A stretch of 64,000 bases of DNA from CAWBRT01 sp963696525 (lineage in GTDB: Bacteria > Acidobacteriota > Terriglobia > Terriglobales > Acidobacteriaceae): positions 99,309 to 163,308 of the forward strand of contig CAVOKO010000004.1 in NCBI GenBank assembly GCA_963696525.1, given 5' to 3'. The translations under genes were made by a program, and so were the position numbers. This document shows, one piece after another, positions 48,211-58,679 of this stretch. Numbering within the stretch: the first letter of the stretch is position 1; each line of letters begins with the position of its first letter. Below the pieces are notes generated by a model that had not been told where the DNA came from, did no database searches, and saw nothing but the letters and a program-made list of their open reading frames with translations.

Positions 48211-48642
48211 ATGCCAGAGCGGGACGTCGCCGGGCTGATTAGGATACCCGCGCTCAAAAGGCGGCTCAATGGTGAGGCGGTGGCTCGCTATCGCATCCGG
48301 CTGAAACGGTTCTACGAGGTTCTCTTCAATAAATACGACCCAGGAATTCCCGTCAGGGCAGTTATCGGTGACAAAGAACTTCCGTTGAAGGAACGGTTTG
48401 TCCTTCCTGAGATCTTCGGGAATTTGGCGCACGATAATCGCGAGCAGAAGGCAGAAGCCGTACCGACACCTTCGGCGGACGTAGATGGCAAAGGGCAAAA
48501 GGTCTCGCCGTCTGTTGCCATCACACGATTGAGAACTCGTTTCGACGTGGATAGGTGGATAGGCCAATCCCAGCGTTCTGTCATACTCGGAGGTCCAGGA
48601 AGCGGAAAGAGCGCGCTGCCACGGCGGCCTCCATGTCCGTAA
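48211..48642 (+). pseudogene. Truncated NACHT/STAND NTPase fragment
   Basis: A frame of 143 residues starting MPERDVAGLIRIPALKRRL. YRIRLKRFYEVLFNKYDPGI and the segment before the P-loop resemble the region preceding NACHT domains, and SVILGGPGSGKSALPRR is a Walker A motif. The frame then ends within a few residues, so the ATPase Walker B, sensor and repeat domains are missing. Either a deletion removed the rest of a defence NTPase, or a shift hides a little more; the following 200 bases do not continue the domain. It is head-to-head with the GIY-YIG gene. Function as it stands is unlikely. Confidence 0.5.
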
Positions 48643-48720
48643 ATCAGTTCTCCACCCGCCAGCCATAGCCACCGTCTCAGACCCGATCGCCACAGGTTGC
48701 AGCAGTTCTCGTTAGGTCCT

Positions 48721-48769
48721 GGAAGACCAAGCCTCAGCGTTGCGTGGTCTTCCGGCAGCTCTGAGGCTT
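48721..48769 (+). other. Interleaved inverted repeats compatible with an H-type pseudoknot
   Basis: Two perfect inverted repeats interleave. GGAAGACCA (48721-48729) pairs with TGGTCTTCC (48745-48753), and AGCCTCAG (48730-48737) pairs with CTGAGGCT (48761-48768). The order left1-left2-right1-right2 with 7-base loops is that of an H-type pseudoknot; used singly, the stems would be competing hairpins. A TTTAAATAATAATT tract follows. It lies about 85 bases upstream of the phosphoesterase at 48853. It does not match a riboswitch I know. Confidence 0.5.
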
Positions 48770-48852
48770 TAAATAATAATTCTGGAAAAATTTGGCAACC
48801 TGCTCTGATTTAGCAGCTTCTTTCCTTTTGCCACTCGCCGCCGGAGAGATAA

Positions 48853-50080
48853 ATGCCACCTGGACTAGATAGCCTAAAACATATCGTCGTGTTGATGATG
48901 GAGAATCGGTCATTTGACCACATCCTGGGCTCGCTGACGGCGGTGGATCCCAGGATCGACGGTATAACCAACCAGCTGAGCAATCCCGGAGCGCCGGATG
49001 AGGGCGCTTTCCTGAAGCCGCAGCCGCTAGCGGACTTCAGGGACAGCGAGACCCTGACCCTGACCACCGCTTTTGCGGCGGTGCTGTTCCCAGTTGTTCG
49101 GTGGGAATACAGCCAGAATCGTGCGGCGAACATGCAGGGCTTCAGGTGAAGAGCTATTTCAATCAGCGGAGAGACGCGGGGCATTCGCATGAGGTAGTAT
49201 TATTTTGCGCGGGAGCAGTTGCAGGTGCTGACAACGCTGGCGCTGGAGTTTGCGGCCTTGAATCGGTGGTTCGCTTCAATTCCGGGCCCGACGATTTGCG
49301 ATGGTTAATTGCACGCTCCGGGACATCGTCGGCAGAGTGGATATGAATCCGTTTGACGTGATCGGGGCCATCAAGAGCATCTACACTCGGCTCATCAGCG
49401 CGAATCCCAGCACCGCCAAGGTGTACTACTTCGACACGACGAGCTGAACGATGGAGGTCGCGGCGCTGCAGCACCAGCCTGAGTTGTTCGGCACATACGA
49501 TCAGTTTCTGCAAGACTGCGCCAGCGGGGGATTGCCAGAGTACTCGTTTATCGAACCGAACTATAGCGACCACAACACTGACAGCGGAGAGGAGGTGGCC
49601 AATGATCAGCATCCTGACCATAACGTGCAAGCGGGGGAATTGTTCATCGCCGAAGTGTACATGGCGATTAAGCGGAACCCGAACTTGTGGTCCAGCACGG
49701 CACTGCTGGTCGTCTATGACGAGCATGGGGGCATCTATGATCACGTGGTGCCGCCGGCTTGCCCGCCGGACCATTTTGTGGCCTCGGCCAACGACACGGG
49801 GACAGGGATGGAGTTTAAGTTTGATCGGCTCGGAGTGCGGGTGCCAGCGATTTTGATTTCGCCATGGATTCCAAAGGGGACAGTGGTGGATCGCACGTTC
49901 GACCACGCTTCAATTCCAGCCACCGTGACGAAGTTCTTTCCCGGCGACTACGCGCCGCAGCCTCCCAGGGAAATCAAGGCTGATGTCTTCATTGAGCCGA
50001 AAACGCAACCGGTCGATCCGAACCGCAATCTGCTATCGCTTCCGGCGATGCGAGACGATTGCCCAGAATTCGATGTTTAG
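48853..50080 (+). pseudogene. Phosphoesterase (phospholipase C / acid phosphatase family), frame-disrupted
   Basis: A second member of the phosphoesterase family, without the lipoprotein leader of the copy at 13009. It begins LKHIVVLMMENRSFDHILGSL, the catalytic entry with MENRSFD (Ser in place of Thr as nucleophile candidate). The C-terminal half (49451-50080) has GGLPEYSFIEPNYSDHNTDS, LLVVYDEHGGIYDHVVPP and GVRVPAILISPWIPKG, all family-typical. Between about 49080 and 49450 the frame changes several times (NPFDVIGAIKSIYTRL in one frame), so at least three shifts are needed for a protein of about 409 residues. It heads a plus-strand cluster with a small membrane protein and an outer-membrane barrel. 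Confidence 0.75.
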
Positions 50081-50110
50081 GAACAGATCGACCGCGAGGG
50101 AGCAACCAAG

Positions 50111-50467
50111 ATGACGGTTATCCATGTGCCAAAGCCACGGAACGCCATGAATAAGGACCGGTCGGTATCGTCGCTGCTGCAGGCACAGATTCAGCACCTG
50201 CATGCCGCCGAAAGAAATCTTCCGCTGCGGTATCACAGCAGGACCTACATCAATGCGATCAAGACGGAAGGCGAAGCGGCGGTCTACATCCGAGACGTGA
50301 CAGATGCGATCCATAAAGCTCATAACGATGCGGCGGCGAAGCGGACCATGCGTATACCGAAGCGCGAGCCAGGAATGGGGATTGCCGTTGCCCTCTTTGC
50401 TCTTGCCTTTGTTGCTGTGTTTTCACAACGCTGGTTCGGCGACCGGAAGGCTAAGGGAGAGAAGTAG
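50111..50467 (+). CDS. Small protein with one C-terminal membrane helix, unknown
   Basis: 118 residues with a soluble N-terminal part (LLQAQIQHLHAAERNLPL, then HSRTYINAIKTEGEAAVYI) and a single hydrophobic helix near the C-terminus (GIAVALFALAFVAVF) ended by basic residues, so a tail-anchored inner-membrane topology is likely. GGGAG nine bases before the ATG supports the start. It lies 30 bases after the phosphoesterase and 20 before the barrel gene, so the three are probably one operon. No family recognised. Confidence 0.65.
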   Translation: MTVIHVPKPRNAMNKDRSVSSLLQAQIQHLHAAERNLPLRYHSRTYINAIKTEGEAAVYIRDVTDAIHKAHNDAAAKRTMRIPKREPGMGIAVALFALAFVAVFSQRWFGDRKAKGEK

Positions 50468-50486
50468 CGGCTTGCGGGAGGCGGGT

Positions 50487-51888
50487 ATGCGTTGGAGCAT
50501 GGTGGTGGTATTGTGGCTTGCATCAATGCCGGCATTCGCTCAGGAGGGTGCATTGCAGGCGGATCTACGCCGCGAGGGTGAACGGGTTAGCGACGCCTGC
50601 AATGGCTTCAACTTTAAGACGCTGGCCGGATGCGCGTATGAGCTGTTTACAGACCACCCGCTACACATTGCGGCGGGTAGCATGCCGCCGCAGAACGGAT
50701 TCGGTCTCGGAGGGGCGTTCGTCTGGTCGAAGAACACGAAGAATTGGCGGCTGAGCTGGGACGTCGACGCAGTCGGTGCGACCAGTGAAGCGTGGCGTGC
50801 GGTGGGTACATGAAGATAATCCATACGCCTCCGGAAGCGATCCACGTGATAACCACAACCCCGGGCGAGAAACCAAAGCCATTCAAACGGCTCGTTCATC
50901 CTTACACCGTCTTTAATCTTTACGCCCAAGCGATTTCGCTAGATAAGCTGAATTTCTTTGGACTAGGCAACGATACAACGCTGGCCGGAGCGTCGGTTTT
51001 TGGAATGAGCCAAACGATCATAGGGGGCAGTGTGATCAAGCCGGTCTTCGAGTGGCCGGCGATTCGGAATCTGAATCTTGCGTTGCTAGGCGAGGTGAAC
51101 GGGCGTCTGGTGAGCATCAGCGGGGAAAACGGGCAATCCGCGCCGTCCATTGAGGCACTCTATTCTAACGCGACTGTACCTGGCTTGAGCAGCCAGCCGG
51201 GATTTATACAGTTCGGCGAGGGATTTCGCATCAAGCCAGTCATCGCGGACCACTTCCAACTGAACTACTTGGCAAATTTTCAGCAGTTCTTTGCGCCGTC
51301 GAGCTCGCAAAACTCGTTCCTACGGTGGACAGCAGACCTGAATCACACGTTCTACCTGTACGGCTACACGAAATCTGCGCCTAAGAGCACAGACACCAAT
51401 GGTCCAGACTCGTGTGCCCCCGCAAGAGAAAAGTGTCCACCGGTTCCGCTCTCTCGAAATTTGAACGGGTCGGTCAGCGTGCGATTGCTGGTCTCAGAGT
51501 CAATTACTTCGGCGACGAGCTCGGTGCCATTCTATTTTCAGCAGACGCTTGGCGGGTCGGACATCAATAGCGGAATGGCGCTCGGTAGCTATCAGGACTA
51601 TCGGCTTCGCGCACCCAATCTATTGTTGTTGCAGGAGAGTTTCGAGCACTCGATCTGGGGCCCGTTTGGGCTGAAGCTAATGGCAGATCAGGGAAGAGTC
51701 GCGCTGACGCGAGGCGATCTGGGGTTCGCCATGTGAGACACAGCTTCGCTGGCGGACTGACGCTCCGGGCAGGCGGTTTTCCCATGATCGTTCTGATGTT
51801 CGCCTGGGGTGGGCCAGAGGGTCACCACAATATCTTCAATATGAACACGTCGCTGCTGGGGGGATCATCGCGTCCGACACTGGACTGA
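50487..51888 (+). pseudogene. Outer-membrane beta-barrel protein (BamA/TamA or surface-antigen-like), frame-disrupted
   Basis: The N-terminus is a signal peptide (MRWSMVVVLWLASMPAFAQE) with GGGAGG upstream. The main open stretch (50810-51736) alternates hydrophobic residues in strands and contains FFGLGNDTTLAGASVFG, TLGGSDINSGMALGSYQDYR and HSIWGPFGLKLMADQGRVAL; the Gly-Gly-x-x-x-x-Gly and Tyr-Arg-x-Arg segments recall the C-terminal barrel of Omp85-like proteins. Shifts near 50800 and 51733 are needed; the last joins a final strand region (RHSFAAGLTLRAGGFPMIVL) to a stop at 51888. No POTRA domains precede the barrel. It probably acts with the phosphoesterase at the cell surface; a transport role is speculative. 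Confidence 0.6.
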
Positions 51889-52028
51889 GGGCTCTTCAAC
51901 TCCGCCTTCGGGGTGACGGCTAAGGTTTGTCGCTATTTTCCCTTGACCGACGCGCATCGATTAATATTGCAAGGAGACACCGACAAGAGCGATTCCTACT
52001 TTTGGAATACCCGCCGAGGACTTCAGGC

Positions 52029-52919
52029 ATGATCCCAATCCGCTACGTTGAACCCGTATTTCGTCCACCAAGTGAGGCCGAGTCGCTAATTTTGCCCGTG
52101 ACGGACGGCTGCTCTTGGAACAAGTGTACTTATTGCGAGATGTACACCGCGGCTCAGAAAAGGTTTCGGGTGCGTGAGGACAACGAGATCATCGACAGCA
52201 TTCGACAAACTGCGGATATGTATGGCAAGAACATACGGCGGGTCTTCCTGGCGGACGGTGATGCATTAGTTCTTCCGACTCGAAAGCTTTTGCTCATCCT
52301 CGAAGCTATACGTACCCACATGCCAGCTGTGCATCGTATTTCGTCGTACTGCCTGCCAAGAAATTTGAGAAAGAAAGACCAGTCGCAAATTGATGAACTA
52401 GCCGCCGCCGGCCTGAAGATGGTTTATGTAGGAGCGGAATCCGGTGACAACCAAGTACTAACTGCCGTGAACAAGGGGGAAACTTTCGACACCACCAGAG
52501 AGGCTCTGGACAAACTGGGCACTGCAGGGATAACCCGTTCGGTAATGATTCTGAACGGACTTGGCGGGAAGGTTTGGTCGGAGCAACACGCAGTTAACTC
52601 GGCAAAGCTTGTGAACTTGACGCAGCCAGAGTACCTGGCAACGCTGGTTGTAAGCTTTCCCAACGGTGAGCAGCGTTTTCGCGCTGACTTCCCCGGATGG
52701 GAGGCACTCTCCCAACACGAACTCTTTGTTGAGATGGAACAGTTCCTGTCACGGCTAGAACTTAAGCGGACGGTCTTCAGAAGCGACCACGCCTCAAATT
52801 GGCTCATTCTGAAGGGGACGCTGGGAGGAGACAAGGAACGATTGCTGGTAGAAGTCAGACAGGCTATCGACGATCCACAGGGGGTCCGCCTCCGACCGGC
52901 CTGGGCGCGAGGACTTTAA
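52029..52919 (+). CDS. Radical SAM protein
   Basis: A 296-residue radical SAM enzyme. The cluster motif is CSWNKCTYCEMY near residues 28-39, a C-x4-C-x2-C spacing seen in one radical SAM group with sequences of the CxHNKCTFC type instead of the usual C-x3-C-x2-C. Further SAM-barrel features are RRVFLADGDALVLPTRKL, AAGLKMVYVGAESGDNQVL and TRSVMILNGLGGK. There is no B12-binding domain. The ATG at 52029 (MIPIRYVEPVFRPPSE) is chosen because upstream residues to 51927 look non-coding. It stands alone between the barrel gene and PhzF. Substrate unknown. Confidence 0.85.
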   Translation: MIPIRYVEPVFRPPSEAESLILPVTDGCSWNKCTYCEMYTAAQKRFRVREDNEIIDSIRQTADMYGKNIRRVFLADGDALVLPTRKLLLILEAIRTHMPAVHRISSYCLPRNLRKKDQSQIDELAAAGLKMVYVGAESGDNQVLTAVNKGETFDTTREALDKLGTAGITRSVMILNGLGGKVWSEQHAVNSAKLVNLTQPEYLATLVVSFPNGEQRFRADFPGWEALSQHELFVEMEQFLSRLELKRTVFRSDHASNWLILKGTLGGDKERLLVEVRQAIDDPQGVRLRPAWARGL

Positions 52920-53386
52920 GGCGTCGCAAAACTATCCTCCCCCTGCTTGTCTCGCCTCGCCGTGATGTTCTGCCAGCGTCAACCAATGCCGCGGGTGCGG
53001 GCCGTGAGGTCGAGAGGCAAGGATAATCTGACGGGAGGTTTTTTCGGCCATCTTACTCTCTCCTGTTCCGCAAGGTTAAATATTACGCCATGAGCCGGCG
53101 TCAGCCTTGCGACCAGATGACACTGATCTGGCTCTACTTCGAAATCCTGGCGCCTGCTTACCAAATTCCGCAGGGAATGATGCTGTAGTTTTCCCGCTCC
53201 GTGTATCACCCCGCTGCTCCAGGTGACACCGTCCTCCGCTGATAGGACGGGAGATTCGTGGCTGGCAAGTACTCCTGAAAACACGGTTAAATTGATCCCG
53301 GTAGACAACAGAATCTTCGCCTTTTTGGGTTGCAATCTGAAATGTTACAGTAACGATGGAACACGCGGAGGTCCGCTCAAACTGTC
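52920..53386. other. 467-base gap between radical SAM and PhzF genes
   Basis: A minus-strand frame of 118 codons runs through part of this stretch (52979-53335), but it has no recognisable motif, a poor start context and an unusual composition, so I do not call it. CGGAGG at about 53365 is the likely ribosome site for the PhzF gene. Nothing else structured was seen. Confidence 0.4.
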
Positions 53387-54289
53387 ATGAGTGCTCAAGC
53401 TTACATGGTCGAAGTCTTCGCGGCAGGCCCACATGGTGGCAATCCGACCCCGATTGTGATTGACGCTGCCGGTATGTCGGATGTAGATATGCAGAATGTC
53501 GCCCGCTCTTATGGGCTTGAGAGCGCATTTGTAGTACCCGCCCCCGTCGGATCGGACTGCGACTTTATGTTCCGCTTTTGGGTCCCAAAGCATCAGATGG
53601 ATATGTGCGGCCATGCAACGGTTGGGACGGTATGGCTGCTCAACCAACTTGGCAAGTTGCCACGGGACGAAGTTGCGATCCAGACTCTCAGCGGACGCGT
53701 GAATGCGCGCATTGTTGGACGGGGCACGGTGGCGGAGCGGGTCGAGATTACACAGCCTCAAGGCCGGGTCGAGGAGCTGCCTGATTTCCACACCTCCGGA
53801 AGCGAGATCCTGTCGGTGCTGGGCATCACATCAGACTTACTCGCGCCCTTTCCCATCCAGAATGCCTGTACAAGCCGCATGAAAACCTTGATTCCCCTCA
53901 AGAGCACAGCTGTGCTGGATGGGCTGCGGCCGAACTTTCAACAGGTGGAGCAGGTATGCGGGCGGATTGGTTCGACCGGCCTTTACCCTTATGCCCCTTG
54001 CGACATCGGCCCCGACGTTTTCGATGCTCGTCAATTTCCGAAATCTTCTGGCTTCCCGGAAGATGCGGCAACCGGCATTGCCGCCACCGCACTCGCCTTC
54101 GGATTGCTGGCAAATGGTCTGGTCAAGGCCGATCACAGATCGATCAAGGTGCGGCAGGGGCGAGCGATGGGTTGCCCTTCAGAAATCACCGTAAGATTCC
54201 AATTCAACGCCGCCGGCCAGGTGAATGGCTGTTGGGTCGGGGGCAACGTCCGATTCAAGGTGCAGGGAGGATCAGCCTCACTTGGATGA
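53387..54289 (+). CDS. PhzF family isomerase/epimerase-like protein
   Basis: A 300-residue PhzF-fold protein. Family marks include VEVFAAGPHGGNPTPIVID at the start, ARSYGLESAFVVP with the catalytic Glu, FWVPKHQMDMCGHATVGTVW (the conserved CGHATxG) and the second-domain FPEDAATGIAATALAFGL, equivalent to the usual EDPATGSA. No phenazine genes are nearby, so this is one of the many stand-alone PhzF relatives of unknown substrate, acting as cytosolic isomerases or epimerases. The downstream DUF1801 gene starts just before its stop, suggesting co-translation. Confidence 0.9.
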   Translation: MSAQAYMVEVFAAGPHGGNPTPIVIDAAGMSDVDMQNVARSYGLESAFVVPAPVGSDCDFMFRFWVPKHQMDMCGHATVGTVWLLNQLGKLPRDEVAIQTLSGRVNARIVGRGTVAERVEITQPQGRVEELPDFHTSGSEILSVLGITSDLLAPFPIQNACTSRMKTLIPLKSTAVLDGLRPNFQQVEQVCGRIGSTGLYPYAPCDIGPDVFDARQFPKSSGFPEDAATGIAATALAFGLLANGLVKADHRSIKVRQGRAMGCPSEITVRFQFNAAGQVNGCWVGGNVRFKVQGGSASLG

Positions 54290-54725
54290 ATCGCGCCAAC
54301 CAACTGGATCACGCTTGAAAAGGCCATTCCCGGTGGAATCTGCCTCTGCATTAATCGACAAGAAGATCAAGGAACTTGGAGACTGGCGCGGGAAGACGCT
54401 CGCGAAAGTGCGCGAAATCATACACGAGGCAGACCCTGAGATCGTCGAAGAGTGGAAATGGATGGGGACTCCCACTTGGTCCCACTGCGGCATCGTCTGC
54501 ACGGGAGAGACGTACAAGAACGTCGTCAAGATGACATTTGCAAAGGGAGCTGCGTTGAAGGACCCTTTGGGTCTATTCAACTCCAGCCTCGACGGGAATA
54601 CCAGGCGTGCAATCGACATCCACGAAGGCGACAAGGTCGATGAGGCGGCCTTTAAGGATCTCATCCGCGCTGCAGTGGCGCTCAATCTCAAGGGCAAGAG
54701 CAAGCCGAAGCCCCGGCGAGATTGA
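54282..54725 (+). CDS. DUF1801 (YdhG-like) domain protein
   Basis: About 147 residues of the DUF1801 fold. Diagnostic stretches are LAKVREIIHEADPEIVEEWK, WMGTPTWSHCGIVCTGETYK and VVKMTFAKGAALKDPLGLF, then IDIHEGDKVDEAAFKDLIR. The tail is lysine-rich (KGKSKPKPRRD). The start is ambiguous: TTG at 54282 has GGGAGG upstream and overlaps phzF by 8 bases; GTG at 54332 is an alternative. Members are small cytosolic proteins of unknown function, some linked to iron or frataxin-like folds. Confidence 0.8.
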   Translation: MDESRQPTGSRLKRPFPVESASALIDKKIKELGDWRGKTLAKVREIIHEADPEIVEEWKWMGTPTWSHCGIVCTGETYKNVVKMTFAKGAALKDPLGLFNSSLDGNTRRAIDIHEGDKVDEAAFKDLIRAAVALNLKGKSKPKPRRD

Positions 54726-54881
54726 CCCCGGTGACGTCACTTTCATGAGCGAGCCTGACGGCTGGCCCGGGCGCCTCACGGCGCGTTTTCAGCTATTCCT
54801 CGTAAAGCGTCTGGTTCAGTCGCTATTATGAACAGTGGAATCTCCCGCTAACACGCATCCGATGTTCCGATAAGGGCGACA

Positions 54882-56381
<1,500 letters not shown>

Positions 56382-56547
56382 ATCGTCCCGTTGGTGGAAA
56401 CATTCGAGAAGCTCGGGGTATTCGGCACGCTAGGCTCTGGGTCACCAATGCTGCTCTGAAAGCTGCCAACCAGGTTAGAACTCCATGGCCGGCACCGGTT
56501 AGACCGCTGCACCGGTCTCCGTGGTCCGGGGAGCCAGTAATGTAAAC

Positions 56548-57297
56548 CTAGCGGCGACCGAAGATCGAAGCTCGGGCGACAATCTGCTCTTGTAAGACTC
56601 CATCCTGCATGAAGGGTTCGAGCGCGGCCGCAATCTCCGCCTCAAATCTCGCCTGTCCTTTGGCTAAAATTTGAGACGATGTACTCGACTTGGACAGTGC
56701 CCGCCCGACCAAGTCAGCAATAGTGACCTGATAGCATACGGTGACGGACGTTTTGCCCAGCCCTCCAAAGCACGAGTTCGCAAACCATTCCGTTCCATCC
56801 CTCCCTCGCCTTTCGTCTGGTCTTGACGTCCAGGCGCGACACACTTCCTTATAGGACTTTACCCAAGCGGTTTCCGGCGTTTCAACACCCGAGGCTCCGC
56901 AGATAAGGATGCGGCCAGAGTCGGCAACAATCCGTTCCAACACGGGCAAAGCCGCACTGCGTTCCATCCAATGAAGTGCGCGGCCAATGGTGATGACATC
57001 GTAGGTTTGGCCGGTGGGGAATTCCTCGATGCGACCGTGAATCAGGGAAAGCCCGACTCCCGTTTCAGCCGCCGCAGCCCTTGCCGTCGCGATCATGCCA
57101 GCTTCTGGATCGATCCCCGTACAGCGCCCGACAAAAGGGGCGAAGCCGATGGCAAGCAGGCCGGGGCCACAGCCAACGTCGAGTAAGGTTTCGTCGCCGC
57201 GTAAGGCGATCTGCTGTGCGGTTTGCTTGAAGAACTCCGGCGGATACGGCTCCCGGTAGCGAGCGTAGAATTTAACGGTTGAGGCGAAGCGACCCAT
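56548..57297 (-). CDS. Class I SAM-dependent methyltransferase
   Basis: A 249-residue Rossmann-type methyltransferase. SAM motif I is LLDVGCGPGLLAIGFAPFVG (about residues 38-57), motif II region CTGIDPEAGMIATARAAA, and motif III area YDVITIGRALHWMER. The N-terminal FYARYREPYPPEFF and the HWME segment resemble the small-molecule methyltransferases of the UbiE/trans-aconitate type. Substrate cannot be told. It is convergent with glpK and is followed on the same strand by a small basic protein gene upstream in transcription order. Confidence 0.85.
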   Translation of the reverse strand: MGRFASTVKFYARYREPYPPEFFKQTAQQIALRGDETLLDVGCGPGLLAIGFAPFVGRCTGIDPEAGMIATARAAAAETGVGLSLIHGRIEEFPTGQTYDVITIGRALHWMERSAALPVLERIVADSGRILICGASGVETPETAWVKSYKEVCRAWTSRPDERRGRDGTEWFANSCFGGLGKTSVTVCYQVTIADLVGRALSKSSTSSQILAKGQARFEAEIAAALEPFMQDGVLQEQIVARASIFGRR

Positions 57298-57366
57298 GTT
57301 TTCAGTTTTGCAGTTGCCACTGAGAACTTCAACCGCGATTTGAGCTACGAGGCCAGACTCGGCGAT

Positions 57367-57597
57367 TTAAGCCTTCTTAGCCGCCTTCCGTCTTGCCGCC
57401 CACCTTTTCTTCATCATCTCCGAGATGCGTTTCCGGGCTGCGGGGCTCATCTTGCGCCGGCCAGCCTTATTTAGACCCGCAGTTCGCGTAGTCTGAGAGG
57501 CCGCACCGTCGCTGCTCAATGCCTCAAGCGCGGCAATCGCTCGTTCGATTCGTCCTTTTTCGCCCCGCAAGTTTCTTATCAGTCTTGTCGTATCCAT
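57367..57597 (-). CDS. Small basic protein, probably nucleic-acid binding
   Basis: 76 residues with a helical N-terminal part (DTTRLIRNLRGEKGRIERAI) and a strongly basic C-terminus (RRKMSPAARKRISEMMKKRW, ending AARRKAAKKA). AAGGAAAC eight bases upstream supports the ATG at 57597. Similar short proteins ending in this KMSPAARKRIS-type motif are, to my knowledge, frequent in acidobacterial genomes. DNA or RNA binding is suggested only by charge. Confidence 0.65.
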   Translation of the reverse strand: MDTTRLIRNLRGEKGRIERAIAALEALSSDGAASQTTRTAGLNKAGRRKMSPAARKRISEMMKKRWAARRKAAKKA

Positions 57598-57751
57598 CTT
57601 TAGTTTCCTTTCTTACACTGCGAAACAAGATACATTGTCAGCAATATAGAAAACTAGCCCGAAAATGGGCAGGCGGTGATGATCCTGATGCCAGCTCAAG
57701 TATGTTGGTTAAGGTTGCGCTGACGCCATCCTCAGAGACCGTTCTTTTTCA

Positions 57752-57991
57752 TCAGCGATCTTCCGATAATTGCCGGAATGATACGAGGTCCCAAGGCTTG
57801 TCAGGCGCCGATGTTTGCTGTCGCAGGATATAAAGGTTGCCATCATCGGCGCGAACTTTGTAAAAGACATCCTCTAGCCCGTACCATTGGTCGAGCACCT
57901 CCTCAACCATGTACTCGTGTCCATCGAGCCGAAAACGAACAGGGCGTTCGTCCGCCTTCCTTCCGGAATAGCAATCGACTTCAAGCTTCAT
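57752..57991 (-). CDS. Small conserved hypothetical protein
   Basis: 79 residues starting MKLEVDCYSGRKADERPV, with the beta-rich segment RFRLDGHEYMVEEVLDQWYG followed by VFYKVRADDGNLYILR and ending in WDLVSFRQLSED. The pattern looks like a compact all-beta domain and is familiar from acidobacterial and related genomes, where it is annotated as hypothetical. The ATG at 57991 is chosen over a longer extension into lutC because GGAAAAG lies just before it. It lies 99 bases downstream of lutC on the same strand. Confidence 0.65.
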   Translation of the reverse strand: MKLEVDCYSGRKADERPVRFRLDGHEYMVEEVLDQWYGLEDVFYKVRADDGNLYILRQQTSAPDKPWDLVSFRQLSEDR

Positions 57992-58089
57992 CTTTTCCGC
58001 ATGCGAGCGTACAACGCATAAGCTGCCGTATGCTGTTTCTATGACGAACCAGCCACGACGAATCGTTTCGCTGCAGGCAAGCGTAACCG

Positions 58090-58679
58090 TTAGCCGACCA
58101 GGAACAGCGTACAGCTTCGCGGGCCATGCGCCCCGATCACCAACGACTGCTCGATGTCGGCGGTTTTCGACGGTCCGGAAATAAACAGTCCGAAGCCAGG
58201 GCGCTCGAAGCGAATGCGGTCGTAGGCGTGCTGCATGGTGTGGACAATCTGACCTGCAGGTAGGACCAGCACCAGGTGTTCGGTGATGACGAAGATCGCC
58301 CGCTGTGGACCCAGGCTGCTCCCCGGCACCCATACAGCACCATTCTCCGCAACGCCGAACTCACCGGCTATGATCGCAAGGTCGACGCCCTCAAGTTCGT
58401 GCGGCTGCTTCATGGCCGAGACATCAACGGTCGAGGTACCTGCGCCGGGCACGAGCGAAACGATCTTGCGCGCCTGCGCGTAGAGTTCGAGCTTCCTAAG
58501 TTCGACGTCGAGTGCAGCGAGGTTTGCGACGCGAATGAGCGTCCCGCCCACCGAGGTGAAGGTTTCGGCAAACTGCGCCTCAGGGTTCTCGTAGGTGAGG
58601 CCGCGGGCGACTCCGGCAGCGGCGAAAGTGGAGGCGCATTGCGGCGCAGGGCCGTGAGGATGGCGTCCCGGCTGTTCAC
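58090..58679 (-). pseudogene. lutC: Lactate utilisation protein LutC, one frameshift
   Basis: LutC/YkgG-family protein, about 196 residues, third component of the lactate-oxidising LutABC complex. The N-terminus (NSRDAILTALRRNAPP) is in one frame, and the remainder (LTYENPEAQFAETFTSVGGT, VDLAIIAGEFGVAENGAVW, ISGPSKTADIEQSLVIGAHG, PRSCTLFLV) in another, joined by a shift near 58615. The C-terminal SGPSKTADIEQSLVIGAHGP is the family signature. The GTG start at 58679 overlaps the lutB stop and has AAGGAG upstream. Confidence 0.8.

Noticed and set aside
52979..53335. Minus-strand frame of 118 codons between the radical SAM and PhzF genes
   Set aside because: No motif, poor start context, composition unlike neighbours; not supported as a gene.
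53387..54289. Phenazine biosynthesis cluster, suggested by PhzF
   Set aside because: No other phz gene nearby; stand-alone PhzF relatives are common and serve other, unknown reactions.
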